Positions 36,855 through 47,734 of a stretch of 64,000 bases of DNA are shown piece by piece. How positions within the stretch are numbered: the stretch's first letter is position 1; each line of letters begins with the position of its first letter. Both the position numbers and the translations under genes were made by a program. The notes under the pieces are model-generated. The model did no database searches. It worked only from the letters and a program-made list of their open reading frames with translations, and was not told where the DNA came from. Origin of the DNA: Siphonodentalium dalli (lineage: Eukaryota; Mollusca; Scaphopoda; Gadilida; Siphonodentaliidae); NCBI GenBank assembly GCA_032622095.1, contig CP136064.1, positions 193,657,948 through 193,721,947 of the forward strand. Direction: 5' to 3'.

Positions 36855-38020
36855 CAGTAATGCCGTAATAATAATCGACTCCTTAACCACAGCAGAATTA
36901 TGGGTAACTTTTTAGGATTTAGTCGGAAATATGGCTTCTTGCCATTCATCGGAAAGCTCTCACTGAGCAACAAGCAACAAGCCATCTTTCCCACTAAATC
37001 CTGAAAAGTTACCCATAATTCTGCTGTGGTTAAGGAGTCGATTATTTAGGGTAGAGGTGCCACAATTATTGATTTTGATAATCGATAATCGATTGTCAAT
37101 AATCGACTTTAATCGATTAATCGTACCTAATATTAATAACATCAGTGGAAGTGTTCTGTAATATGGCCTATTGCTATATTGGCTGGATGCTGGTTAACTG
37201 CTATCGCTGCTTGTTTGAGGCATCGGCTGATGCAATTTTTATGTTAATAAAGTGCATCATAAACCACCAGTAATGACTAATGAGCACAATGTATCCAATA
37301 CAAGCACAGTTCTCGGCGATGTCATGGTTATAATATTTGTGAGTTCATTGGTACGAACGTAGCGATTAATTTAATAGCCAAACATACAAGCAATATAAAA
37401 GTAGGAATGCACGACGGACTGATGGTGGTTCCCAAAAAAAAAGGAATCTAATGTTACGAAAACTATAAGTTTCAGCAAACTTCCAGAGCGTGGATAACAA
37501 TTACAAAGGTGGGCCCCCGCCCGCAAATTTCAGGACTCAGAACAAGTTAAGTATTTGGTAATAGTCAATTTCATTTAGCAGTCACCACACTATGTGAAAC
37601 TATAAGCAATAGCCTGTACTAGTAACAAAGTAGCCTGTACAAAGTATACTTGCTGCAAATGACACCACAGAGAATATCGCTGATTAAAATGCCGTAGGTT
37701 CCCTGATTTCGAGAGAATGTCAATCAACTCCCGAAGAGTAACCATGTCATCAAATGAACTGCCGGCTGTTTGCAACATATACTAGTAGTACTCAAGTTGT
37801 CGGAATCTCTTTGATACATGATAAAATGTTGTTAACCCCTCGGTTGTAGATTAAACTGTGTAAAACAATCAGGGTATTCAACAATTACTGGCATTTTCCA
37901 ACATTACGAAATAAATAACGCAGATTAATCGACGACGGAAATGGTAATCGATTATCGGCTTAATCAACGGTTCATCGATTATACGATTAATCGTGGCACC
38001 CCTAATTTAGGGCATTACTG
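36855..38020. mobile_element. M-family MITE split by a hAT-type element
   Basis: The outer ends 'cagtaatgccgtaata' and 'ggcattactg' are flanked by TA (36853-36854, 38021-38022). The palindrome is interrupted near its right end at 37051 by a 953 bp insertion. Without the insertion and its duplicated 8 bases, the MITE is about 205 bp, like its relatives. It lies in intron 2. Confidence 0.88.
37052..38004. mobile_element. Non-autonomous hAT-type transposon
   Basis: A perfect 8 bp TSD, ATTTAGGG (37044-37051, 38005-38012), lies inside the M-family MITE. The termini are TAGAGGTGCCAC and GTGGCACCCCTA (11 of 12 matching). Subterminal 'aatcgattaatcg' motifs are repeated at both ends. The interior has no transposase. 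TSD length and ends fit hAT. Confidence 0.92.
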
Positions 38021-38055
38021 TACTTGTGAAGTGTAAACTTCTCTACTCATTTCAG

Positions 38056-38183
38056 GTCCAGGTGAAAAAGAGGAAGAGTTCTATTCAGTGAGAGGGGATG
38101 AGGGCCATCTAATTCATCATTCTCTCCATGGGAAACCAAGAAAACACCATAGAAATGATCTAGAGAATTGGGAGAATGCAAAG
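38056..38183 (+). CDS. LRR-protein gene, exon 3
   Basis: The acceptor 'ctctactcatttcag' ends at 38055 and the donor is AAAG|gtgggc. The exon is 128 nt, enters in phase 1 (joining exon 2's last G as a Gly codon) and leaves in phase 0. It encodes GPGEKEEEFYSVRGDEGHLI and a His/Lys-rich end with NDLENWENAK. The hAT and MITE insertions end 35 bp upstream of the exon. The residues form an acidic then basic linker before the LRR part. Confidence 0.8.
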
Positions 38184-38226
38184 GTGGGCAACCTATCTTT
38201 AACATTCATGACGAGAACTGCGCTAG

Positions 38227-38405
38227 TGCAGCGTTAAAGATCCTGTGCCAGTACATGCTCTTATATATGCGAGTCTAATAGGGAGCCTCGCATATATAAG
38301 AGAATGCACTGGCTTACAACTTAAAGTTAAGGTAAATATTGTTAGGCCAATGTATTCTCTTATATATGCGAGGCTCTCTAATTTCAAGGAGCTCCAGTCA
38401 TGGAA
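38227..38405. mobile_element. P-family hairpin MITE
   Basis: Contains 'gcagcgttaaagatcctgtg', two hairpins of the 'cttatatatgcgag' type and the end 'ggagctccagtcatgga'. The TTAA sites are eroded. It starts 43 bp after exon 3. Confidence 0.75.
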
Positions 38406-38684
38406 TATATTCATATATTCACTGCATCAAGTGAAATTATACTTCTGCTTGCCGACCTTCTGTTTTTGGGACCAGGATGTTTGAAGAAGAAACTTATTGA
38501 CAACAATTGAAACTATTGTGATAATATTAAATATTACACTTGATATGTGGTCCAGCCCAATTCTGATGGTGTTATGCCCCTTTTTGACTTAGAATTTGTG
38601 ATTAATTTTATGTCCTTATGATAACCTTAGCTATTGTTATTTGATAGCTCTCAGTTATGCCCATTTTTGCTGACTCAGAATTTG

Positions 38685-38880
38685 TTGTTATAACCCCACT
38701 TTCGAAGAAAATGGGGGGTATACTGGATTGACTGCGTCTGTCTGTCCGTCCGTCCGCCCGTCTGTCCATCCGTCACGCTTTCTCCATCCGTTTGTCCGTC
38801 TGTCCGTCCGACCTCATAACTCGAACAATTATGAACCGATTTCAATAATTTTTTGTATGCAATCTCCTTAGGACAGTCTC
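38685..38880. repeat. TCCG-rich mollusc-style repeat
   Basis: A run of (TCTG/TCCG) tetranucleotides at about 38725-38812 lies between 'ggggggtatactggattg' and 'cataactcgaacaattatga'. The same arrangement is at 31225-31290. Confidence 0.7.
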
Positions 38881-39481
38881 TCCGCATGATGCTAATTGCG
38901 GTTGCTTAAAATTATATTTAGTTTGTGGACTATCACATGATAATGCAGATTGAATTTTGTTCCAGTCCAATAATTTCTAACAGAAATGTGCCCATTTTAG
39001 ACTAATCTATTTAATCCACATATAGTTATAAACCATAGTTTTAGCAGCTGATTTTAGGGAAATACATTAGATTTAGTACCATACATGCATGTTTGAATAC
39101 CATGTGTGGTTTCAACTTTTTGTAAAGTTAAAGGTACTCAATCCGATTCGATGGTCCCCATATCATCATATTCCAACAACAAATTTGTTTTTGAAATGCC
39201 GCTTCTGTTATCAGAATCGATTAATTTCCAAAAATAATACTAACCACACTCAACTATAGTATAAAATTGTCCAAAACCTGTTATTTATCAACATTTTGTT
39301 CAACAAAATTTTGCCAATTTGTCAAATATCTGACACAAAAAAGCCACTTGATTTTAGAGTTATCCATCTTCATCCGCAGTTTGGTCCGAGACAATCTTCT
39401 CATCGACCTTTACTGGGCCACTAACTATTCCAGGAGGTGAAAAATAATTGATTTAAAAAATTGATATCTGATCACTCTGAT

Positions 39482-40929
39482 GGTATGCGGCTTATACGGA
39501 CCCTGGCTCTTACGGACCCTGGCTTATACGGACCACTGGCTGATACGGACCCTGGCTTATACGGACCCCGGCTCATACGGACCTCAATGCAATTTTCAAA
39601 CTTATATTTATGAATTTAATATATAATTATGATTGTCTTTTCACACATATATCTGTATTAATTGAGAATTTCGGTGATGTTCTGGCTTGAAAAAACATTT
39701 ATTGAATCGTGTTAATAATATATTCACCGTTGTATAAACACACGTGTGTGATCCCTTTATGTCGTTGTATAAACAGATACACGGTGATAAATGGTCAGTG
39801 AATGGTGATTAGGATGAATCCACTGAGCTTGATTTGTTATGAAAACATGTTTGTAAAAACACAACTTGCTTCAACTGATTTATTGTCCATTGTATAAACA
39901 CTCGTGTATGATCCCTTTATGTTGTTGTATAAACAGACACACAGTGATAAATGGTCAGTGAATGGTGATCAGGATGAATCCACTGAGTTTGATTTGTTAT
40001 GAAAACATGTTAGTAAAAACACAACTGGTATATATTCAACTGATTTATTGTTGACTGGCATAATTCCACAATGTCTAACTGTGCTTCATGTGGAGATATC
40101 ATTCTGCTTCGTCAGGAGGTTATTGTTAATATTATATCTTTATTTCCTCCAGTATATGAAGATTTATAAAGCATGTAACTAATAATCATTACCCGAAAGT
40201 CATACTCGTTTATTTATATGTGATTATAAATTTATGATCCACAAGACCTTTCTTTCGAGATCGACGAACCCTACATGTCATCATTACCAGAGAAGGAGTT
40301 CTTACGAAAAGAGGTGCGAGTTGGCAATTAATGACACCTGGTGTTTGCATCACAGAAGCAGCGATCGACGTGGATGGATTTGACCGTCTGGCCTGTTGAT
40401 ACGTGGACAGTTTTCGGCAGAAGTATCCGCACGAACAACGACTGCGAAGGATGGCACAATCGACTCAACCATGCGGCGAAAAAGGGAAATCCGTCATTCT
40501 ACGTCCTAGTCGCCCTACTCAACGAAGAGGCAGCTGATACGCCAACCAACGTTAGGATGGTTTCCGAAGGGAAGATACGTCGACGACAGGAGAGGAAAAC
40601 GAGGGAGATGACCGGAAAGTTGATAAGGATAACTGCAAGCAAACTACTGAAAGAAGCTGCCAAGCTGTACGCCCCAGTGTAAATAATGTTCGTCTGATGT
40701 AACGTTGTTCCATTTTTGTTATCATCATATTTTTGTTATCTCAGTACGTATGTTGTCAGTATTTTAATTTATTTAAATAAAGATAAAAAATAAAATTGTA
40801 TATTTTAATTGAGGTCCGTATAAGCCGAGGGTCCGTATAAGCCAGGGTCCGTATCAGCCGGAGGTCTGTATGAGCCAGGGTCCGTATGAGCCAGGGTCCG
40901 TAAGAGCCAGGGTCCGTATCAGCCGGCAT
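39482..40929. mobile_element. Mutator-like element (MULE)
   Basis: A 10 bp TSD, TCACTCTGAT (39472-39481, 40930-40939), flanks inverted ends. The left end has 'ggcttatacggaccct' or near copies six times between 39488 and 39595. The right end has the inverse 'ggtccgtataagcc' and near copies seven times between 40812 and 40925. The TSD length and the MULE transposase fragment inside (40341-40682) agree. A ~155 bp tandem pair lies at about 39733-40050. It lies in intron 3 of the LRR gene. Confidence 0.9.
40341..40682 (+). pseudogene. MULE transposase C-terminal fragment
   Basis: The 113-residue frame contains RTNNDCEGWHNRLNHAAKKG and FYVLVALLNEEA. The 'TNN.cEgWHnrln' block is the C-terminal signature I recognise from animal MULE-type transposases of the FLYWCH-associated group. 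It normally follows the DDE core, and none of that core remains: only about 100 bp separate the frame from AT-rich repeats. The ORF ends at a proper stop 125 bp before the right TIR, so this is a deletion derivative that kept its 3' coding end. It is not active by itself. Confidence 0.75.
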
Positions 40930-41066
40930 TCACTCTGATAGCTTTGATGGGTGGGTTCCTCGACTCGAATCAAATATTTTTTATGCAAGAAGCCAAATAA
41001 ATAGTAATTGAGGGGAACTTAATCAGATTGAGTAACTTTTATATGTTTGCAATATTTATATTTTAG

Positions 41067-41209
41067 TCTGTGAACCTATCACATCAGGACTTGGGTCATA
41101 ATTATCAAAGGAAGAACACACAGAGAATTTTCAAGAGACTCTTCAATGTTAACCACCTTACCCTGATAGATAATGGTCTGACAAGTCTGTCTGCATTGGA
41201 TATACCACA
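41067..41209 (+). CDS. LRR-protein gene, exon 4 (first LRR)
   Basis: The acceptor 'aatatttatattttag' ends at 41066 and the donor is CCACA|gtgagt. The exon is 143 nt, phase 0 in and phase 2 out. It encodes SVNLSHQDLGHNYQRKN, then FKRLFNVNHLTLIDNGL, TSLSALDIP. The spacing 'L..V..LTLIDNGLTSLSAL' is a leucine-rich repeat. The MULE ends 127 bp upstream and a long palindrome begins 16 bp downstream, so both flanks of this exon are crowded by repeats. No frame break. Confidence 0.85.
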
Positions 41210-41224
41210 GTGAGTGATATAGAG

Positions 41225-41353
41225 AGTAATCAATTGGTTCCGATAATTACGTTAAATAATTCACGAGAGTAAGAAACGCGCACAAGTTTCTTACCCAAAC
41301 ATCTCTCGCCTTGAGTGAATTTTTAAACATAATTCTCGGAACTAATTGATTAC
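41225..41353. repeat. Near-complete palindrome just after exon 4
   Basis: The arms 'agtaatcaattggttccg' (from 41225) and 'cggaactaattgattact' (to 41353) pair, and so do 'cgagagtaagaaac' and 'gtttcttacccaaacatctctcg' inside. About 60 bp per arm. It is MITE-like; no TSD was assigned. Confidence 0.7.
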
Positions 41354-41597
41354 TTTATTTAGAACACTTCTGCATCAATTTGGTTTGCCAAATATGATTA
41401 AAACATGAAATGACATAATTCACTAGTGACATTACCATTTTTAATTAACAGCGTTTTCAATGGAAATCGCGCATAGGAGTGTAATAAAATAAATTATCAA
41501 CATATGACATGTAAATCAGATATTGAACAGCAAAACATGGTACAGTGTGAGCAAGCTATTAATTTGTTCAATTGACTGTGAGTCAGAGATTAATATT

Positions 41598-41725
41598 ATC
41601 CATCATGACCTGGGGTGTGGGATGGAAAAATCTCACCTGAGGGGCCAGATATTTGGGCCGTCCGGACCAAATATCTGGCCCCGAGGGTGAGATTTTTCCA
41701 TCCCACACCCCAGGTCATGATGGAT
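41598..41725. repeat. Long high-identity hairpin
   Basis: The arms 'atccatcatgacctggggtg' and the inverse pair almost perfectly over more than 55 bp, meeting at 'gccgtccggac'. A second, weaker inverted segment with 'gtgtgagatag' and 'ctatctcacac' lies at 42536-42595. It lies in intron 4. Confidence 0.85.
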
Positions 41726-42599
41726 CATTTTTCTCCTAACCCAAGAGCCTCATTCCGATATTTTGTTTTATACCAATCTTTGGGACATTCCAGTAACAGT
41801 ATATCTGGGGAGATATCTGATGCGATATTCGTGATTAACTGGGATGATTTCGGTATATACCAAAGGTATATACTGTAAAATCAAAGCGCGTTACCCGTGC
41901 GCGCAGGGTTAATACGTTAGAGTGAAATCGACACAGTCTTGTGAAAACGACATGGATATGTCACATCGTTGCACCTGCATAAATTCCGAGAAACGCGCGT
42001 ATTGATAGGAAGTATATATACAACTGGACTAATCGTGTTTGTCATCGGAAATGACCATATCAATACCATAAGAAAAGGAAACATGTGAATATATGACAGA
42101 CAAATGTTTGTTAGATGCGTTCGACGATTTATTGCAATGAGGACAACTGTTCGCATGTGGAATTATTTCGTTCGTCATTTGTGAAGCGGCTATTGTTTAC
42201 CTGTTACGACGAAATGTGCCAGTGGTGCCAGTTTCGCTTGGGGTCTTCCGTTTTATGGAATATGTTCGCAAATTAGTCGTTTATATTTCATGTTATATAT
42301 GCAACTCTGTGTCTGCAAGTGAGGTTATGTTGAAGGTTTTTCGTGATTAACAGTTGAGGCTTATCTTCATTTGTATTAGCGTCCACGAATTCGTCCGTAT
42401 TTATTTACTTGAAACGCGAAGCGTAACTGGTTGGTCGCCATTGTTTTGATCTGTTTTTGTTCACACAAAACATGATGACGGATTGTTAAATTAGTTCCGG
42501 CTCTTAATTAAATAGGTAAAGCAGTCACATGGGTGGTGTGAGATAGATGGTCACGTGTTATGTGAGACAGGGAAATCTCACCAGCTATCTCACACTGGC

Positions 42600-43168
42600 T
42601 GCCTGTGCTAAAGTGTGTAGGGGGTGGGAGAAAAAACCTGGCACATAAGGGTGGGCATGAGTAAGAGATTAATTTATCATCCCCAATCTCTACAACACCT
42701 TAGATGATGACATCAGGTGCAAATGCATGTGTGTGAGACTGTGCTCTTGCGACTGTGTGATAGTTCCCCTCACTTTCCTTGAAATATCTTATTCTAAATT
42801 CTATGTATGATATTCGTTGTATGTTTTGTTATTCAATAAAAAAGACAAAGAAAAAAGCGATTAATTTACTTAATTAATATGGTAGGCCCCTGCAGATTCA
42901 AATCTGATATCAAAACGGGAGTCCGCTGTCAATATCGAATCAAATCGACCAGTTGCCTTGCATACACTGTAGTATAGCGTCCTCAAAGTCTGTCTGATTT
43001 TGTCAATACAACATGTCGGTTAATTTCAGTTTAAGTATTGTGAATGAAAATCGCATCGCATGTGTAATTCTCGATAGGCTTATATAAGTGATATATTTTA
43101 CGATCAAGTTTTATAATTGAATCAAATGGTTCAAAGTATAATAATGAGCATAATCTAGTCTGCAAAAT
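42600..43168. other. Unannotated intronic stretch
   Basis: No bounded element or exon-like segment recognised. Confidence 0.3.
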
Positions 43169-43172
43169 TTAA

Positions 43173-43426
43173 CCGTTCCATGACTGGGGCTTCCTGAAAT
43201 TTTTTGAAAACCATGTGCCAATGCAATATCTTATATATACGAGTCTCCCATAGGGAGCCTTGCATATATAAGAGAACACATTGGCCTAACAGTATTTGTC
43301 TTCAACTTGTAAGCCAGAGCATTCTCTTATATATGCGAGGCTCCCTATGGGAGACTCGCATATATACAAGAATGCACTAGCACAGGATCTTTAATGCTGC
43401 ACCAATGCACTCCCTTCATGAAAAGG
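43173..43426. mobile_element. P-family hairpin MITE with TTAA TSD
   Basis: TTAA at 43169-43172 and 43427-43430. The ends are 'ccgttccatgactggggctt' and 'cccttcatgaaaagg'. Two hairpins of the 'cttatatatgcgaggctccc' type lie inside. The element is 254 bp. It is piggyBac-like by TSD and ends. Confidence 0.85.
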
Positions 43427-43848
43427 TTAATCATTTTATTGAACATCTCAAATATCACGGTCAAAACAGAATGCTCGATGCCTATAGGAGTCAGTTGTCA
43501 ACCCTATATAGATATTGCATCTGACCATAGTGATGATTAGCATTCAGTATACCAGGTGACTATGCTCCAACTATCCCAAGGAGACTCAATGTGATATTTT
43601 GGTGTAAACAATATTTATTTTCCAAAATCAAACATTTTACACAATACACATATAGATAAATAGTGATTTAGAAAGAGGATTGGACAACAAGCAAAATGCT
43701 TCTTTAAATCCTCTCCTCGTGGAATAAATGTTACCTCATATGACGGAAATATCACTTGAGGTAAAGCAGACGGGATCTATAGTTTTTGTTTGATTGGAAT
43801 GTTATTACATATTTAGAATTGAGATATGGGTAATACGGGAGCTAAGGG

Positions 43849-43908
43849 AGAGGGTGAGAGAGAGAGAGAGAGTGAGAGAGAGTGAGTGAGAGAGAGGGAG
43901 GGAGATGG
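43849..43908. repeat. Imperfect (GA)n microsatellite
   Basis: GAGA/GTGA/GAGG run of about 60 bp. The minus-strand ORFs across it (43805-44022) come from the repeat. Confidence 0.9.
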
Positions 43909-44749
43909 GTTTGACACAACATACATTAGATACAAAACAACACAACAACATCCGTGATATTTGCAGTTTGCAAATATAGGCCACATACATACTCGACTGG
44001 GTAATGAATGGGTAACATTCATTACCCAGTTACCAGTTAATGATCAAATGCTAGGCCTCTTAGCACAGTTTTTGTTTTTTCATTAATCAAGACCAATGAA
44101 AGAGTGAGAGAATGGGAGTGTTTGTTGTGAGTCGGCTGGAATAAAAAGGAATGAAAGAATTTAAAAATTATTATTGCTACTAGTTATCATTAAATGTTTA
44201 TTTGACTAATAAAAATGATAAAAAAGCACAGTTTTTGTTGTTACATGTACTTAAGAGAACCAACACTGAGAAGTTAACACATCAATCATGTTGCGACAAG
44301 TATCTCACATTCATCATTCATATTTCATCATCACTCATTTTAAATATGTCTGAATTATTGTTCAAGTCTGCAATTCAGGTTTAAAATTCCTTTGTTGAAT
44401 TTTTGTTTCAAAATTTATAGCATATTGGTATAATACCTAATATGAAAAATAACATTAAGATGAGCTACAGTACAGAGTCCTAAATAATAACATTTTGCTA
44501 AAATCCGAAGAAGTACTGTTCCCATGTTAACAGAGATGAGATGGATGGGCTTTTGATGACAAAGAATAGAGTTATTTCTCTTCAGCTGTGTTGAGTCTGA
44601 TTTCATGTTCTGTTCATTCAGGACAAATGAATTTGCCTTTTGATGGGCTGATTGTTGAGACTCAAACTTTCAAGTATCCGGCATGAAATAGCACACCATT
44701 TATTACTATGTAAATGCCTTATTGATGATAATAACTCTTTCAATTTCAG

Positions 44750-44795
44750 ATGTGAAGTACTTGATGCGAGCCAAAATTTCTTGTCATCATTTAAG
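44750..44795 (+). CDS. LRR-protein gene, exon 5 (microexon)
   Basis: The acceptor 'ctctttcaatttcag' ends at 44749 and the donor is TTTAAG|gtttgt. The exon is 46 nt, phase 2 in (joining CA of exon 4 with A as Gln) and phase 0 out. It encodes CEVLDASQNFLSSFK. 'C.VLd.SqNfLssf' is half of a leucine-rich repeat that continues exon 4 exactly in register ('LDIPQ-CEVLDASQNFL'). It is too short to appear as an ORF, and was found by splice-site and phase matching. Confidence 0.8.
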
Positions 44796-44858
44796 GTTTG
44801 TAGATCAAAATTTCATTTTGTATTATTGTACTCCGAAAAGAATTATTTAACTATTTAA

Positions 44859-45103
44859 CACTTTCTATACTAAAGCATCATTGACGAGTAGTTATCCCAT
44901 AAGAAATGTTCAGATAATAAGTTCATAGGTCATTAGTTGAACTTATTATCTGAACATTTCCTTTAAATAAATAGGACTCATTCTGCATTTATATTATCTG
45001 CCGTCTGCTTATTTTTCCTGAACACCCCTCCAGATGAATAATAGACCATGCCAATGTATAATTTTATAAGTGAATGGGAGAATTCCATTCAGTATGGAAA
45101 GGG
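44859..45103. mobile_element. S-family MITE with TTAA TSD
   Basis: TTAA at 44855-44858 and 45104-45107. The ends are 'cactttctatactaaag' and the inverse-like 'cagtatggaaaggg'. A central hairpin ('gaaatgttcagataataag' and 'cttattatctgaacatttc') is present. The element is 245 bp and begins 64 bp after exon 5. Confidence 0.85.
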
Positions 45104-45391
45104 TTAAATTACCAATGTTTGGTATGTGAACATTTTGTTTAGGGTTTCAGCTCAAATTAAAATATGAATGCCATCTGCCTATTCTTACGAAGTTATGGTC
45201 CTTGTCAACTTAGAGTTTGCAAATTGTTCTTCTTTTAACGGGTTATCAACTTGTCTTCTGATTTTGTATGGGGTTATTCACATGAAAAAATACAGGTCAA
45301 CCTCTGGTTTCCCCAGGCACAGGTACCCCAGTATACACAGAACTAGTACCACAGTATAATAGGGGACTATTATTGTAGTGTTTACCCCTAA

Positions 45392-45410
45392 CCCCCCCCC
45401 CCCCCCCCCA
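45392..45410. repeat. Poly-C tract
   Basis: Homopolymer of about 18 C. Length is likely to be unreliable in any assembly. Confidence 0.95.
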
Positions 45411-45489
45411 TCTTTCAGATGTATGGTGTTTACATAATTAGATCATTCAATTCAAACTTTCAGTTTTTATGCAGCGGTGAAGGTCAGAT

Positions 45490-46170
45490 ATACATATACT
45501 ATATATGCTAGTATCCCACAGGGAGCCTTACATATATAAGAAAATGCGTTGGCCTAACAATATTTATCTTGACCTCGTAAGCCAGTGCATTCTCTTATAA
45601 ACGCTAGTCTCCCACAGGGAGCCTTACATATATAAGAGAATGCATTGGCCTAACAATATTTATCTTGACCTTGTAAGCCAGTGCATTCTCTTATATATGC
45701 TAGTATCCCACAGGGAACCTTACATACATGTATATAAGGGAATGCATTGGCCTAACAATATTTATCTTGACCTCGTAAGCCAGTGCATTCTCTTATATAT
45801 GCTAGTATCCCACAGGGAGCCTTACATATATAAGAGAATGCATTGGCCTAACAATATTTATCTTGACCTCATAAGCCAGTGCATTCTCTTATATGTGCTA
45901 GTATCCCACAGGGAGCATTACATATATTAGAGAATGCATTGGCCTAACAATATTTATCTTGACCTCGTAAGCCAGTGCATTCTCTTATATATGCTAGTAT
46001 CCCACAGGGAGCCTTACATATATAAGAGAATGCATTGGCCTAACAATATTTATCTTGACTTTGTAAGCCAGTGCATTCTCTTATATATGCTAGTATCCCA
46101 CAGGGAGCCTTACATATATAAGAGAATGCATTGGCCTAACAATAGTTATCTTGACCTTGTAAGCCATGCA
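45490..46170. repeat. Tandem array of the P-family hairpin
   Basis: About seven head-to-tail units of 94-102 bp. Each has 'gccagtgcattctcttatat', 'gctagtatcccacagggagc' and 'aagagaatgcattggcctaa', then a linker 'caatatttatcttgacctcg'. Every unit is itself a hairpin. Many units are 96 bp, so open frames run through several of them (45640-45930, 45934-46176) as repeated peptides; I treat these as by-products. It lies downstream of exon 5. Confidence 0.9.
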
Positions 46171-46193
46171 TTATGAAAGAGTTAAAAGGAATA

Positions 46194-46406
46194 CAGTAAT
46201 GCCCTAAATAATCGACTCCTTAACCACATCAGAATTATGGGTAACTTTTCAGGATTTAGTCGGAAATATGGCTTGTTGCCATTCATTGGAAAGCTCTCAC
46301 TGAGATCTTTCCGATGAATGTCAACAAGCCATATTTCCAACTAAATCCTGAAAAGTTACCCATAATTCTGCTGTGGTTAAGGAGTCGATTATTTAGGACA
46401 TTACTG
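46194..46406. mobile_element. Intact M-family palindromic MITE
   Basis: TA flanks at 46192-46193 and 46407-46408. 213 bp, ends 'cagtaatgccctaaataatc' and 'gattatttaggacattactg'. The arms of about 100 bp are nearly perfect inverses meeting at 'gctctcactgagatctttcc'. It is the best-preserved copy in the window. Confidence 0.9.
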
Positions 46407-47734
46407 TATCTTGCGAGAATCTGTGTTTACAATCATTAATCACTAGCCGAAACAGGCTCCCTTCAGAAGCCTTGATTTAGCGTCAGAGGGGCCTGTGGAT
46501 GTGGCCCCAGTGTGCACTTCACACACATGAAAGACAGATAATACTCTGTTATATTTATATATATATTTATTATGCTTCTTCAATATATCCTTGTGCAAAT
46601 AGGTTCATATTGGACCTAATTATTGTCATTTGTTCATATTGGACTTATTTAATTCTGGAATAAGCCCATAGTGGACTTATACCCGTTATTCCGTTGGATG
46701 GCACGGGCCTGAGTGAAAACACATATATAAAGTGCGTACATACCTGCTGCAACATATCCCCATGCAAATAGGTTCATATTGGATTTATTTGATTTGCATA
46801 TATAAGAGAATTCACTGGTACATGATCTTTAAAGTGATGTGAAACACTCCAGCAGGGTGATCAGATAGAAATGGAGAATAATCTTGCTCAAAGTAGTATT
46901 TTTTACAAATATTATATCCAAATTGAATACAAACACCGTCATTCTTATATATTAATTAAATACAGTGACTCTCGATGGCAAAATCTTTTTTGTTAGCTTA
47001 TCGCAGAATAGTAGCGTCCCGAATCGAGAAGTAAATATTTACAATTGCGCATAGTTCAGACGATGTTTTCTATGGAGTGGTATGGTCGATTTGATTGAAA
47101 TTTTCGGTGATGTTACTAGAATGCTATATTCCTCCAGTTGGCATAGCGCCCGATTACTAACTTATTAATTCCACACACCCAAATAAGAACATAATATGTC
47201 TTTAATGATGCACCAGCACAGCTCCTGTCATGAAAAGGTTATGTCAACTTGATATTTTACTTTACTAGTAAACAATCAATAAACATTTAGTTTTATAACC
47301 TGAACAACAAATATATTTTTTATGGCCTCATGTTAAATACACTCGGTTGACACCTGTCGATTATCAATATGCATATGAGTGAGCTATTGTCTAGGATTGG
47401 GATTAGAGAGCTGTTTCTCATTTTTGGATCACACTCATTTTATCATGTTATTGATAAAACAACAATAATCGGTGAAACAAACCAGTGAAACAAGATCAAT
47501 CTTGTTTGGGCAGTGTTAACACATTCACTGAAGTCTTCAGTGTGCCTTGAAACTGTCACATGACTACAACTAACCAATCAATGACACTCGAGGTACATGG
47601 GACTCTGGCACTGATCTGCCAGTGTTGATTAGACTTCATGGTGTGCACATCATAAATGGGTGTTAAATTAATAATTAATAAATTACAACCTGTCAGAGCA
47701 ATATTTCAAAATCATCACGAATCAGTAGTGCTAT
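46407..47734. other. Unannotated stretch with weak repeats
   Basis: 'caaataggttcatattgga' recurs at about 46598 and 46763. Short P-family remnants appear at about 46795-46835 and 47205-47240. No exon-like segment is recognised. Confidence 0.35.

Noticed and set aside
45640-46176. ORFs with a repeated ~32-residue peptide (MHWPNNIYLDLVSQCILLYM)
   Set aside because: They follow from 96 bp tandem hairpin units, a multiple of three; no start context or codon signal of a real gene.
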